Source: Cupidesulfovibrio sp000226255
GTDB lineage: Bacteria > Desulfobacterota > Desulfovibrionia > Desulfovibrionales > Desulfovibrionaceae
Length of the DNA stretch: 64,000 bases
NCBI RefSeq assembly: GCF_003402415.2
Contig: NZ_AP036014.1
Span: 3,534,001 to 3,598,000 of the forward strand
Direction of reading: 5' to 3'
The translations under genes were made by a program, and so were the position numbers. The notes below the pieces were generated by a model. It ran no database searches. It worked only from the letters and a program-made list of their open reading frames with translations, and had not been told where the DNA came from. How positions within the stretch are numbered: the stretch's first letter is position 1; each line of letters opens with the position of its first letter. Below, one piece after another: positions 1 to 8,187 of this stretch.

Positions 1-1094
1 GCCTGTTCGATCCCGGCGAAAGCCCGCACGAGAACGCCCAGTTCCTGGTGTTCTGCGCCGCCGCCATCCGCGCCGTGCACAAGTACGGCGCCCTGCTGCG
101 CGCCACCGTGGCTTCCGCCTCCAACGACCACCGTCTGGGCGCCAACGAAGCCCCGCCGGCCATCATGTCCGTGTACCTCGGCGCACAGCTGGCCGACGTG
201 TTCGAGCAGCTCAAGACCGGCAAGGTCAACGGCTGCAAGAAGGCCTGCGTCATGAACATCGGCGTCGACGTGCTGCCGCCGCTGCCCATGGATCCGGGCG
301 ACCGCAACCGCACCAGCCCCTTTGCCTTCACCGGCAACCGCTTCGAATTCCGCGCCGTGGGCTCGTCCATGTCCATCGCCGGTCCCCAGGTTGCCCTGAA
401 CACCATGATGGCCGAATCGCTGGACTACATCGCCACCGAACTGGAAAAGGCCACCAAGGGCAACCCCGCCAAGCTCAACGACGCCGTGCAGAAGCTGCTC
501 CAGAAGATCATGCAGGAGCACGACAAGGTCATCTTCAACGGCGACGGCTACTCCGAGGAATGGCACAAGGAAGCCGAAAAGCGCGGCCTGCCCAACCTGA
601 AGACCACGCCCGACGCCCTGCCCGTGCTGAGCAGCCCCGAAGTGGTGAAGCTGTTCACCTCCTACGGCGTGTTCAGCGAAGCGGAAGTGAAGTCTCGCGA
701 GGAAATCTACCTCGAGCAGTACTGCAAGACCGTGAAGACCGAAGCCAACCTGGTCATCCGCATGGCCCGCACCATCATCTTCCCCGCCGCCATGCGCTAC
801 CAGGGCGAACTGGCCGCCACCTGCGCCAACCTGAAGGCTGCCGGGCACGACTACAAGGTGGTCACCCTTGAAGACGTGACCGCCAAGCTGCGCGCCATGC
901 AGGCCGCCGTGGGCGATCTGGAGAAGAAGCTGGAGCACGAGGCCGCCAGCACCCACGCCGAAGCCAAGCACATGTGCGACGTGATCCTGCCCGCCATGCT
1001 CAAGGTGCGCGAATACGCCGACGCGCTGGAAGCCGTGGTGGCCGACGACCTGTGGGCCCTGCCCAGCTACCAGGAAATGCTGTTCATCAAGTAG
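1..1094 (+). CDS. glnN: Glutamine synthetase type III, C-terminal part (5' end outside window)
   Basis: The reading frame is open from base 3 to the TAG at 1092-1094, so the gene starts upstream of the window and about 364 residues are visible. Family knowledge: GSIII makes glutamine from glutamate, ammonia and ATP as a large dodecamer in the cytoplasm. Seen: the segment NDHRLGANEAPPAI, typical of the GSIII catalytic region, followed by the long helical C-terminal part specific to GSIII (KSREEIYLEQYCKTVKTEAN, with later heptad-like stretches). GSI enzymes lack this tail. The stop is followed by a UUCG-loop terminator, so this is the last gene of its transcript. No frameshift is seen in the visible part. 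Identification is firm; the N-terminal half and the true start cannot be assessed. Confidence 0.93.
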   Translation, partial: LFDPGESPHENAQFLVFCAAAIRAVHKYGALLRATVASASNDHRLGANEAPPAIMSVYLGAQLADVFEQLKTGKVNGCKKACVMNIGVDVLPPLPMDPGDRNRTSPFAFTGNRFEFRAVGSSMSIAGPQVALNTMMAESLDYIATELEKATKGNPAKLNDAVQKLLQKIMQEHDKVIFNGDGYSEEWHKEAEKRGLPNLKTTPDALPVLSSPEVVKLFTSYGVFSEAEVKSREEIYLEQYCKTVKTEANLVIRMARTIIFPAAMRYQGELAATCANLKAAGHDYKVVTLEDVTAKLRAMQAAVGDLEKKLEHEAASTHAEAKHMCDVILPAMLKVREYADALEAVVADDLWALPSYQEMLFIK

Positions 1095-1136
1095 GGCCCG
1101 CGCCCTGCCGCACGGCAGCAGCAAGCATAACGATAC

Positions 1137-1161
1137 GGGGCCGCCTTCGGGCGGCCCCTTT
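1137..1161 (+). terminator. Rho-independent terminator after glutamine synthetase
   Basis: A perfect 9-bp stem, GGGGCCGCC (1137-1145) with GGCGGCCCC (1150-1158), closes on a TTCG tetraloop and is followed by TTT. It lies 43 bases after the glutamine synthetase stop. The T-tract is short, so termination strength is inferred. Confidence 0.75.
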
Positions 1162-1323
1162 CGCGTGGGGCGGCGGCCCCGGCGGTCTTGACGCGGCGTC
1201 CGGCCCCGTCTAGGGCATGGACACCACGCGCCGAGTCCGGGTTCCGCCCGGCACGCGCCCTTCGCCACGGCATGCACGGGAGCGGGGCTGCATCAGGGGC
1301 GCATATCCATCAAAGAGGATGCC

Positions 1324-1698
1324 ATGGCCAATCAGGAAGAAGACGACGGCTACGACTACCTGTTCGAGGCGGCCTACGAGGCGCTGGAGGAAAGCGGGTT
1401 CACCGGCCTGCTGGTGAGCGGCTACGAGGACATGCCCGAGCCCGCCCCGGTGGAAGGGCACATGCCCGACCTTACCGCCACCAACGCCAAGGGCGTGCCC
1501 TGCATTTTCGAGATCTGCCCGCGCGAGGCATTCGCCACGCAGGAACTGGCGGAACGGCTGCAGGCATTTGCCCGCCACGCGGAAGCCAGCAAGGGGCATC
1601 TGGTGCTCATCGTGCCCGAGGGCGAAGAGGACGTGGCCTGGGCCTTCCTGTCCGAACACGCCATCCCCGAAGACCGCCTGGACGTCTGGGAAGCGTAG
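1324..1698 (+). CDS. Small acidic protein, possible PD-(D/E)xK-like fold
   Basis: A 124-residue soluble protein with no signal peptide or membrane segment. The start is supported by AGAGGA eight bases upstream of the ATG. The first 20 residues are strongly acidic (EEDDGYDYLFEAAYEALEE). The middle reads PDLTATNAKGVPCIFEIC, then a helix rich in A/E/H, then a strand HLVLIVPEG and a C-terminal helix. The PD - beta hairpin - FE pattern followed by a VP-ending strand resembles the core of restriction-endonuclease-like proteins found in many prokaryotic hypothetical proteins. The usual E-x-K is E-I-C here, so catalytic activity is doubtful. It stands alone between a terminator and an opposite-strand gene. 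Function unknown; the fold is an inference. Confidence 0.7.
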   Translation: MANQEEDDGYDYLFEAAYEALEESGFTGLLVSGYEDMPEPAPVEGHMPDLTATNAKGVPCIFEICPREAFATQELAERLQAFARHAEASKGHLVLIVPEGEEDVAWAFLSEHAIPEDRLDVWEA

Positions 1699-1741
1699 CG
1701 CCGCGCCCGCACCGGCGCGCAACCGAGGCGACGACCTTCCC

Positions 1742-2029
1742 TCACCCCCGGTCGCGCACGTCGCGCCGCCACGAGCACAGCGGCGCGCAGCAGCCAAGGC
1801 CCTGGCGCAGTTCGGTCAGGTCAGGTCCGGAGTCGTCCTGCGACGGGCCAGGGGCAGTGCGGCAAGACGCCGTGTGGGTCGGGGCCATCAGCTGGCACAG
1901 GTAGCGGCCCAGCGCGCCATCCCAGACAAGTTCCGGGCAGCGCGCCACGTAGCCGTGCAGATGGTGCGACACCAGGCACTGGTCGGAAAGGCAGCACCAG
2001 CCGCAGCCCACGCAGGGAGTATGGGACAT
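1742..2029 (-). CDS. Small cysteine-cluster protein
   Basis: A 95-residue protein with ten cysteines. The N-terminus reads MSHTPCVGCGWCCLSDQC, a dense CxxCxxCC cluster like those of YkgJ-type metal-binding proteins, followed by single cysteines at RCPEL, YLCQLM and SCRT and a CC pair and single C near the end. The start at 2029 was chosen because the cluster normally lies at the extreme N-terminus; the frame stays open upstream to 2137 but that extension is low-complexity. No strong ribosome site is visible. YkgJ-family proteins are thought to bind zinc or an iron-sulfur cluster; their function is unknown. It may be translated divergently from the downstream hydrolase. Confidence 0.65.
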   Translation of the reverse strand: MSHTPCVGCGWCCLSDQCLVSHHLHGYVARCPELVWDGALGRYLCQLMAPTHTASCRTAPGPSQDDSGPDLTELRQGLGCCAPLCSWRRDVRDRG

Positions 2030-2435
2030 GAAGGCACCGTGAACAGCTTCGCGGGCAAGCCGTCCCCCTGTTGACGGACATGTTGCGGGGGGTGGCTCCG
2101 GGCCGCGCGGGCTCCATGCACCTTCCGGGGCGGGCACGGTCTTGGGAGGGGATTGGGCCGCACCCTACACCACGGCCACGGGCATGGCAAATGGGCGGTC
2201 AGCGCCGCATTGCATGCCGTACGGGCCTGCCTTGGAGGCGCTCTTCGGGGCGGGCCACGCAGTCGCCCAAGAATCCACGCCCTTGCTCCCGCAATCTGCC
2301 CCGCAACGGGTTACACGCTGTTACCATTTGCCGCTTGCCTTCCGCACCGCGTGGTCCTAGAAGGCATGCAGCCAATTCTCCACACCGCGCACACCGGGCA
2401 TGCGCCGCGCCGCCAGCCCACCGCAGGTCCCTGCC
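2030..2435. other. Intergenic, nothing recognised
   Basis: About 400 bases between the divergent cysteine-cluster gene and the hydrolase gene. Several frames are open because of the high GC content, but none has family-like sequence or a convincing ribosome site. I see no clear promoter hexamers or hairpin. Confidence 0.5.
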
Positions 2436-3326
2436 ATGTCCCGCCGCACCAGCCTGTTCCGCATCTGCGCCCTGCCAGCCCTGCTGGCCCTGGGGGCGCT
2501 GCTGCACGCCCCCCTGCGCGAAGGGGTGGTGGGGCTGGCCCGCTACACCAAGGCCCGGCTGTACGATTACAGCCTGTTCGACGATTCCGACCTGATCACC
2601 GACGTTTCCAACCGCACCCCGGTGCCGCTGGAACGGCTGGCCGACGGCAACACCCTGTACGTGCTGGTCATGGGGCAGTCCAACGCCGCCAACGAGGTGG
2701 ACACTCCCCTGCCCCCCGACGACCTGGAAAACGTGTTCATCGAATACGACGGCACCCTGTACCCCGCCGAAGACCCCATGCTGGGCGGCACGGGTGAACG
2801 GGGCTCGGTGTGGTCGCGCTTCGCGCGGCAGGCCCTGGCCACCGGGCGCTGGCGGTACGTGGTGCTTTCGGTCATCGCCGAGGGCGGATCGCCGCTGTCC
2901 TACTGGCTGCCGGGCGGCCCGGTGCGCCCCAAGCTGGAAGACCGGCTGCGGGCCATCCAGCAACTGCCCATCCGGCCCGACTACGTATTCTGGTTCCACG
3001 GCGAATCGGATGCCCTCAATTCGCTGCCGCGCCTGCTGTACAAGCACGACTTTCTCGATCTCGTGGGCGCGCTGCGCACCTTCGGCATCGACAACCCGGT
3101 GCTGGTCTCGCAAACCTCGCTGTGCCGCCGCCTGGGCACGGAAGCAGTGCGCCAGGCCCAGCAGGAACTGGCCCGCCAGGTGCCCAACGTGACCCTGGGG
3201 CCGGACACCGACGAGGTGGGCCTGCCCTTCCGCCGCGACGGCTGCCACTTCACCGACGAGGGCGGCGACATCGTGGCCGGCCTGTGGATGGACGCCATGC
3301 TCGATGCGGAGCAGGCGGCCCGATAG
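2436..3326 (+). CDS. Membrane-anchored SGNH / sialate O-acetylesterase-like hydrolase
   Basis: A 296-residue protein. The N-terminus (MSRRTSLFRICALPALLALG) is a basic stretch plus hydrophobic helix, a signal peptide or anchor, so the enzyme acts outside the cytoplasm. Seen motifs match the SASA/SGNH hydrolase family: block I VMGQSNAANE (nucleophile Ser in GQSN), WFHGESD (equivalent of the Q/HGESD block III), and DGCHFTDEGG near the C-terminus (catalytic Asp-x-x-His). The family removes acetyl or other ester groups from sugars. An ATG at 2400 is also in frame, but 2436 places the signal sequence at the start. No partner genes are near; the substrate cannot be inferred. It is probably cell-wall or exopolysaccharide de-esterification. 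Confidence 0.82.
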   Translation: MSRRTSLFRICALPALLALGALLHAPLREGVVGLARYTKARLYDYSLFDDSDLITDVSNRTPVPLERLADGNTLYVLVMGQSNAANEVDTPLPPDDLENVFIEYDGTLYPAEDPMLGGTGERGSVWSRFARQALATGRWRYVVLSVIAEGGSPLSYWLPGGPVRPKLEDRLRAIQQLPIRPDYVFWFHGESDALNSLPRLLYKHDFLDLVGALRTFGIDNPVLVSQTSLCRRLGTEAVRQAQQELARQVPNVTLGPDTDEVGLPFRRDGCHFTDEGGDIVAGLWMDAMLDAEQAAR

Positions 3327-4265
3327 ACGTCGGCCTCGCCCGGCTCTCCCACCCCGCCGCATCCCATGGGATGCCCCGCCGCGCACGTCCGCCATGGAGC
3401 GCCATGCCGCCCCCTGGAACGCATGCCGCACCCCGTCGCGCCAGCCGCGCTCGCTGGCCTTCCGCCCTTTCCGCCTCCCTCCGCCGCCGTTCCCGGCGGT
3501 CCTTTCCACGCGCCGCAACCGGGTTCTCCATATAGGAAGCCACGGCGAAACCGGCATGCTCCCACAAAATAATCTTCTTTCGCCGTTCAACCAAAGCGGT
3601 TGTCCGACCAGACAATTTCTCGCGTTCCGCCGCGCAACACCCGGCATCCGGCCTGTTGCCCCGTTTCTTCCCTGCCGGGGCGTGGGGTTGCGCGCTGCGC
3701 AAGCCCAATCCCACGTGAATTTCCAAACATGGTAGCGGTTACTGACATTGCGTGTTATACGGATGATAGACCTTTAGTCCGTTCGGTACGCGAACCAGCC
3801 GCCGCCCCTCGCCGGGCGGGCCTTTTCGCGTACCCGGCAGATGCCGCGGCATCGTGTACCGGGCAATCGCCGCAGCATCGCGCCCGGCGGGCAGCAGTAC
3901 CGCGCGTCCGTGACCCCCGTCATTTCCGGCAGGCGCTGGATGGGGCAACGGTACGGGCAAAAGGCGCGCCGCCAGACGGGCGCCCCGCCGCGCACAAACG
4001 CCGGGTGAACAGGCACCATGCACAGCGCAGCAGCACGCAATAGCCGGTAACACTAATTTGACAAACGTAACACCGTGAGGTAACCCACCAGCACTCCACC
4101 ATCCTCCGCGTTCCGCCCACCATCGACGGGCGAACGCCAACCCGGCGGACACGGTCGCCGCCGGCGCGCACCGCATGTCAGGCGCTCCTGACATGGCATG
4201 CGCACGCAACGGGCAATCCAATGCCGCGGCCGCGCCGTGGTTTCACTGGTTTCCGGAGGTGACCG
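3327..4265. other. Long non-coding stretch upstream of nuoA
   Basis: About 940 bases with no supportable gene. The first half is GC-rich. From about 3530 base composition drops in patches (for example around 3565-3600 and 3710-3775), as is usual for promoter regions. A TTGACA hexamer lies at 4058. The long leader would fit a regulated respiratory operon, but no riboswitch-like structure was recognised. Confidence 0.5.
4058..4086 (+). promoter_or_regulatory. Candidate sigma-70 promoter for the nuo operon
   Basis: A consensus -35 TTGACA (4058-4063) is followed, after exactly 17 bases, by TAACCC (4081-4086), a poor -10. The transcript would have a leader of about 170 bases before nuoA. Only the -35 is convincing. 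Confidence 0.35.
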
Positions 4266-4646
4266 ATGGTCTTCGACATCCTGCATCTTGCTATCATTCT
4301 CTTCCTCATCGCGGGGCTCGCGTTCGCGGGCGGCCCGCTCATCCTCGCCATGCTCGTGGCTCCACGGGCGCGCGGCGGCGACCTGGGCATGTCCTACGAA
4401 TGCGGCATGCGCCCACACGGCAACGCCTGGTCCCGCTTCGGCATCAACTACTACGTCTACGCCCTGCTGTTCATCGCCTTCGACGTGGACGTGCTCTACC
4501 TGTTCCCCGCCGCGGCTCACTACCACCTCACCGTGGGCTGGTCCGCCTTCGTGGAGATCTGCCTTTTCCTGTTCTTTCTCGTGCTTGCCCTGATCTATTT
4601 CCGCGCCAAGGGGGTGTTCACATGGCCGCGCAAGATTGCCCTGTAA
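4266..4646 (+). CDS. nuoA: NADH-quinone oxidoreductase-type complex I subunit A
   Basis: A 126-residue membrane subunit at the junction of the peripheral and membrane arms of complex I. Three hydrophobic helices are seen (about 5-30, 61-82, 91-112). The family loop YECG (44-47) and the second-helix motif FDVDVLYLFP (72-81) are intact. The GGAGGTGACC just upstream is an excellent ribosome site. It is first in a 13-gene operon and its 3' end overlaps nuoB by 25 bases, so the two are translationally coupled. Length is normal for the family. Confidence 0.96.
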   Translation: MVFDILHLAIILFLIAGLAFAGGPLILAMLVAPRARGGDLGMSYECGMRPHGNAWSRFGINYYVYALLFIAFDVDVLYLFPAAAHYHLTVGWSAFVEICLFLFFLVLALIYFRAKGVFTWPRKIAL

Positions 4647-5185
4647 GACCGCCGGTCATCGCACCGGCCACGGGCGGGGTCGATGCGCCCATCGTCAACG
4701 TGGCGCCGGTGCAGAAGATCCTGGACGTGTGCCGGGCCATGTCGTTGTGGCCCATGACCTTCGGCCTGGCCTGCTGCGCCATCGAAATGATGGCCGTGGG
4801 CATGGCCCGGTTCGACATCTCGCGTTTCGGGGCCGAAGTGTTCCGCCCCTCGCCGCGCCAGTCGGACCTGATGATCGTGGCGGGCACCGTCACCCGCAAG
4901 ATGGCCCCGGCGCTGGTGCGCCTGTATGAACAGATGCCCGCGCCGCGCTACGTCATGGCGCTGGGCAACTGCGCCATCTCGGGCGGGCCGTTCAACTTCG
5001 AGGGGCAGTACGCCATCGTCGAGGGCGTGGACAACCTGGTGCCCGTGGACGTCTACGTGCCCGGCTGCCCGCCCCGGCCAGAGGCGCTGCTGGAAGGACT
5101 GTTCCAGATCCAGCACAAGATCACCGGCCGCCGCTGGTGGCCGGTGCCCGCCGAAATCTCCGGCTCGATGGGGGGTGGCGCATGA
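4622..5185 (+). CDS. nuoB: Complex I subunit B, carries cluster N2
   Basis: A 187-residue peripheral-arm subunit that holds the terminal [4Fe-4S] cluster N2, which passes electrons to quinone. Seen ligands: the tandem Cys pair in GLACCAIEMM (51-52), Cys117 in GNCAISGGPF and Cys149 in PGCPPRPE. The quinone-site region RFDISRFGAE is present. The frame is open far upstream, but the ATG at 4622 inside the nuoA end gives the normal family length and N-terminus. The stop overlaps the nuoC start (ATGA at 5182-5185). Confidence 0.96.
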   Translation: MAAQDCPVRPPVIAPATGGVDAPIVNVAPVQKILDVCRAMSLWPMTFGLACCAIEMMAVGMARFDISRFGAEVFRPSPRQSDLMIVAGTVTRKMAPALVRLYEQMPAPRYVMALGNCAISGGPFNFEGQYAIVEGVDNLVPVDVYVPGCPPRPEALLEGLFQIQHKITGRRWWPVPAEISGSMGGGA

Positions 5186-5787
5186 CGCCCGAAACGGCTT
5201 CCCAAACCCCCGACGTGCTGCTGGCCCCGCTGGACCCCGCCTACCTGGCCGATGAAAACCCGGCCCGCACCGGCCTTCGCTGGTCGGCCTTCCTGGCGGC
5301 CGACGCCCTTCCCCGCGCCGCCGCCCTGCTGCTGGAGGCGGGCTGGCACCTGGAGGACATCTGCGGGCTGGACGTGCGCGAAGGGCTGGCGGCGGTATAC
5401 CACTTCGACCGCATGGCCGCGCCCGGCCGCCTGGCCATCCGGGTGATGGTGGACCGCGCCGCCCCCATGCTGCCCTCCATCGCCGACATCCACCAGGGCG
5501 CGGAATGGCACGAGCGTGAAACCGCCGACTTCTACGGCATCGCCTTCACCGGCAACCCCAACCCCGCGCCGCTGCTGCTGCCCGAAGGCATGGAGGGGTA
5601 CCCCCTGCTGAAGGACGCGACCGCCCGCTCCCCGCTGGCCGCCCTGCTGGCCGTGCCCGGACGCGAGGACACGGTGCTGCGCAAGGCCGAGGGGTTCACC
5701 CTGCTGGAACCGACCGAGGACGCCAAACCCGCCAAGGCCGCCAAGGCCAAGCCCGCCGCTGGCGAGGAGGGTTCCGACAATGCATAG
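5182..5787 (+). CDS. nuoC: Complex I 30-kDa subunit C
   Basis: A 201-residue subunit of the hydrogenase-like connecting module, separate from nuoD here (in E. coli the two are fused). The family signature WHERETADFYGIAF lies at about 109-122. The C-terminal 30 residues are a K/A/P-rich tail (KPAKAAKAKPAAGEE) not normally seen in the family and similar in style to the tail of NuoI in this operon. The start at 5182 was chosen over an upstream in-frame ATG (5137) because it forms the ATGA overlap with nuoB. It overlaps nuoD by 8 bases. Confidence 0.95.
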   Translation: MTPETASQTPDVLLAPLDPAYLADENPARTGLRWSAFLAADALPRAAALLLEAGWHLEDICGLDVREGLAAVYHFDRMAAPGRLAIRVMVDRAAPMLPSIADIHQGAEWHERETADFYGIAFTGNPNPAPLLLPEGMEGYPLLKDATARSPLAALLAVPGREDTVLRKAEGFTLLEPTEDAKPAKAAKAKPAAGEEGSDNA

Positions 5788-7000
5788 CGCCGACACCCTC
5801 CGGTCGCGCCCCACGTCCTGTCCCGCCGCTTCGGCGGACGGAGGCTGCGCCGACGACCAGATCGCGGGCGACGGCTACACCTGCCGCTTCGAGCGGGGAG
5901 CCCGCCCGGAATCGCTCATCCTCAACATGGGGCCGCAGCACCCCTCCACCCACGGCGTGCTGCGCGTGCTGCTGGAACTGGACGGCGAATACATCGTCCG
6001 GGCGGAACCCGTGCTGGGCTACCTGCACCGCATGCACGAGAAGATGGCCGAGGTGAAAACCCCCGCCCAGTTCATGCCCAACATGGGCCGGGTGGACTAC
6101 CTGCACGCCCTGGCCTGGAACTGGGCCTACGTGGGCGCGGTGGAAAAGCTGGCGGGCATCGAGATTCCCGAGCGGGCCGAGTACCTGCGGGTGATCACCT
6201 GCGAGCTCAACCGCATTTCGTCGCATCTTCTGTGGTGGGGCGCGTACCTGCTGGACCTGGGGGCCTTCACCCCCATCATGTACGCCTTCGACGACCGCGA
6301 AATGCTGCTGGACCTGTTGCAGCTCATGACCGGCTCGCGCCTGACGTACAGTTCGTTCCGCTTCGGCGGGGTATACACCGACGCCAGCCCCGCCTTCGTG
6401 CAGGGCGTGCGCCAGTTCGTTCCGCACCTGCGTTCGCGCCTGCCCATGTACACCGCGCTGGTGACGGAAAACATCATCCTGCGCCGCCGCATCGAAGAGG
6501 TGGGCGTCATCCCGCCGGACATGGTCACCCGCTACGGGGCCAGCGGCCCGGTGGCGCGCGGCAGCGGCATCGCCTACGACGTGCGCCGGGCGGAACCGTA
6601 CTCGGTGTACGACCGCTTCGACTACGAAATCCCCACCCGCGCCGAGCAGTGCTCCATGGCCCGCTACATGGTGCGCATGGCCGAAATCGAGCAGAGCCTG
6701 CGCATCATCGAGCAGGCCATCGAAAGCCTGCCCGAGGGCGAGCACATGCACCCCAAGGCCCCCAAGCCCAGTTTCAAGCTGCCCGCCGGGGAATCCTACT
6801 TCGCGGTGGAAGGGGCGCGCGGCAAGATCGGCGTGTGGATCGCCAGCGACGGCGGCAAGACGCCCTACCGCGTCAAGCTGCGCGCGCCGGGCTTCTCCAA
6901 CCTGGCCCTGTTCGCCGAATGCGCGCGCGGCACCCTGCTGGCCGACGCCGTTGCCATTCTTGGCAGTCTCGACATGGTCATCCCCGAAATCGACAGGTAG
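5780..7000 (+). CDS. nuoD: Complex I 49-kDa subunit D
   Basis: A 406-residue protein related to the [NiFe]-hydrogenase large subunit; with NuoB it forms the quinone-reduction site. Seen: LNMGPQHPSTHGVLR (about 48-62), containing the conserved His that contacts quinone, the motif YLHRMHEKMAE, and the C-terminal region ending LGSLDMVIPEIDR that closes all family members. The N-terminal 35 residues carry a few Cys (SCPAASADGGCADD) not typical of the family. It overlaps nuoC and is followed six bases later by nuoH. Confidence 0.96.
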   Translation: MHSADTLRSRPTSCPAASADGGCADDQIAGDGYTCRFERGARPESLILNMGPQHPSTHGVLRVLLELDGEYIVRAEPVLGYLHRMHEKMAEVKTPAQFMPNMGRVDYLHALAWNWAYVGAVEKLAGIEIPERAEYLRVITCELNRISSHLLWWGAYLLDLGAFTPIMYAFDDREMLLDLLQLMTGSRLTYSSFRFGGVYTDASPAFVQGVRQFVPHLRSRLPMYTALVTENIILRRRIEEVGVIPPDMVTRYGASGPVARGSGIAYDVRRAEPYSVYDRFDYEIPTRAEQCSMARYMVRMAEIEQSLRIIEQAIESLPEGEHMHPKAPKPSFKLPAGESYFAVEGARGKIGVWIASDGGKTPYRVKLRAPGFSNLALFAECARGTLLADAVAILGSLDMVIPEIDR

Positions 7001-7006
7001 GCCGCC

Positions 7007-7981
7007 ATGAATGCAACCATCTCCTTCGATTCCGTGCTGCACGTGGTGCTCGCGCTGGTGGGCGTGGCCGTCTTCGTGGGGCTGAACGGGCTCTTGCTCG
7101 TCTACGCCGAACGCAAGGTGGCGGGCTTCATCCAGCGCCGCCCCGGCCCGTATGAAGTGGGTCCGCAGGGCATATTGCAGGCCGTGGCCGACGCGCTCAA
7201 GCTCATCGGCAAGCAGTTGGTGCGCCCGGACCGGGCAGACCCGCTGCTGTTCTGGATGGCCCCGGTGCTGGCCTTCTTCCCGGTGCTGCTGCTGTTCCTG
7301 CCCCTTCCCTTCAGCCCGCTGCTCACCGGGTGGGACGTGAACCTCGGCCTGCTGCTCATCCTCGCCTTTGCCGGGTTCAACGTGCTGGCCCTCTTGCTTG
7401 CCGGGTGGGGGTCCAACAACAAGTACGGCCTGCTCGGCGCGGCCCGCGCCGTGGCCCAGTCCGTGGCCTATGAAATCCCCCTGCTGCTGGCCGTGCTGGC
7501 CATCGCCTTCCAGGAAGGCACGCTGAGCCTCTCGTCCATCGTGGCGACGCAGGGCAGCATGCCGTGGCAGTGGAACATCGCGGTGCAGCCGCTGGCGTTC
7601 CTCATCTTCCTCATCAGCGCGCTGGGCGAGACCAACCGCGCCCCCTTCGACCTTCCCGAGGCCGAATCGGAACTGACCGCCGGGTTCCATACCGAATACT
7701 CGGGCATGGGCTTCGGCATGTTCTTCCTGGCCGAGTACGCCAACATGATCGTGGCGTGCAGCGTGTGCACCGTGCTGTTCCTGGGCGGCTGGAAAGGGCC
7801 GTTCCTGGACGGCGCATGGTGGTTCCTGGCCAAGGTGTACGCACTGCTGCTGGCCATGATGTGGTTCCGCTGGACGTTCCCGCGCGTGCGCTTCGACCAG
7901 TTGCTGAACCTGAACTGGCGGTGGCTGCTGCCCCTCGGCGTGCTGAACCTGCTGGCGACCGCGTTCGTCATGAAGCTGTAG
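7007..7981 (+). CDS. nuoH: Complex I subunit H (membrane arm, quinone channel)
   Basis: A 324-residue membrane protein with about eight helices that forms the heel of the membrane arm and much of the quinone tunnel. Seen motifs: YAERKVAGFIQRRPGPYEVG (first loop), GAARAVAQSVAYEIPL, and ETNRAPFDLPEAESELTAGF with the conserved acidic loop. Length is normal. Unlike its neighbours it is followed by a 206-base gap holding a strong hairpin and a palindromic element before nuoI. Confidence 0.96.
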   Translation: MNATISFDSVLHVVLALVGVAVFVGLNGLLLVYAERKVAGFIQRRPGPYEVGPQGILQAVADALKLIGKQLVRPDRADPLLFWMAPVLAFFPVLLLFLPLPFSPLLTGWDVNLGLLLILAFAGFNVLALLLAGWGSNNKYGLLGAARAVAQSVAYEIPLLLAVLAIAFQEGTLSLSSIVATQGSMPWQWNIAVQPLAFLIFLISALGETNRAPFDLPEAESELTAGFHTEYSGMGFGMFFLAEYANMIVACSVCTVLFLGGWKGPFLDGAWWFLAKVYALLLAMMWFRWTFPRVRFDQLLNLNWRWLLPLGVLNLLATAFVMKL

Positions 7982-8013
7982 CGGCGGAACGGTGTTTCCG
8001 GAAAGGAAGAGTC

Positions 8014-8054
8014 TCCGGGGAGGGGACCTTTTGTAAAAGGTCTCCCTCCCCGGA
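8014..8054 (+). terminator. Strong hairpin between nuoH and nuoI (attenuator or processing site)
   Basis: Left arm 8014-8032 pairs with 8035-8054 over about 19 bp with one bulged T; inner part GACCTTTT / AAAAGGTC, outer part TCCGGGGAGGG / CCCTCCCCGGA. No long T-run follows, so full termination is unlikely. Position inside the operon suggests partial termination, mRNA processing or stabilisation of the nuoABCDH part. A similar purine-rich hairpin lies after ohcC at 59212-59255. Confidence 0.55.
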
Positions 8055-8103
8055 CCCCTCCCCCCAAAACTTTCATGTGTGGACGGACAGCCCACAATGA
8101 AGG

Positions 8104-8141
8104 GGGGTGCGGGGGCAAGGCCCCCGCCCGCCGGAGGCGTA
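8104..8141. repeat. Dispersed palindromic (REP-like) element, copy 1
   Basis: GCGGGGGC-AAG-GCCCCCGC (8109-8127) is followed by CCGCCGGAGGCGTA. The same arrangement, a GC-rich hairpin next to GCCCGCCGGAGGC(A/G)TA, recurs in both arms of the inverted repeat at 60806-61431, so this belongs to a dispersed intergenic family. It sits directly upstream of the nuoI ribosome site. Confidence 0.6.
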
Positions 8142-8187
8142 CAAGAACAGTACGCACCCACTCCCGCCTCCAAGGAGGAAGGAAAGA

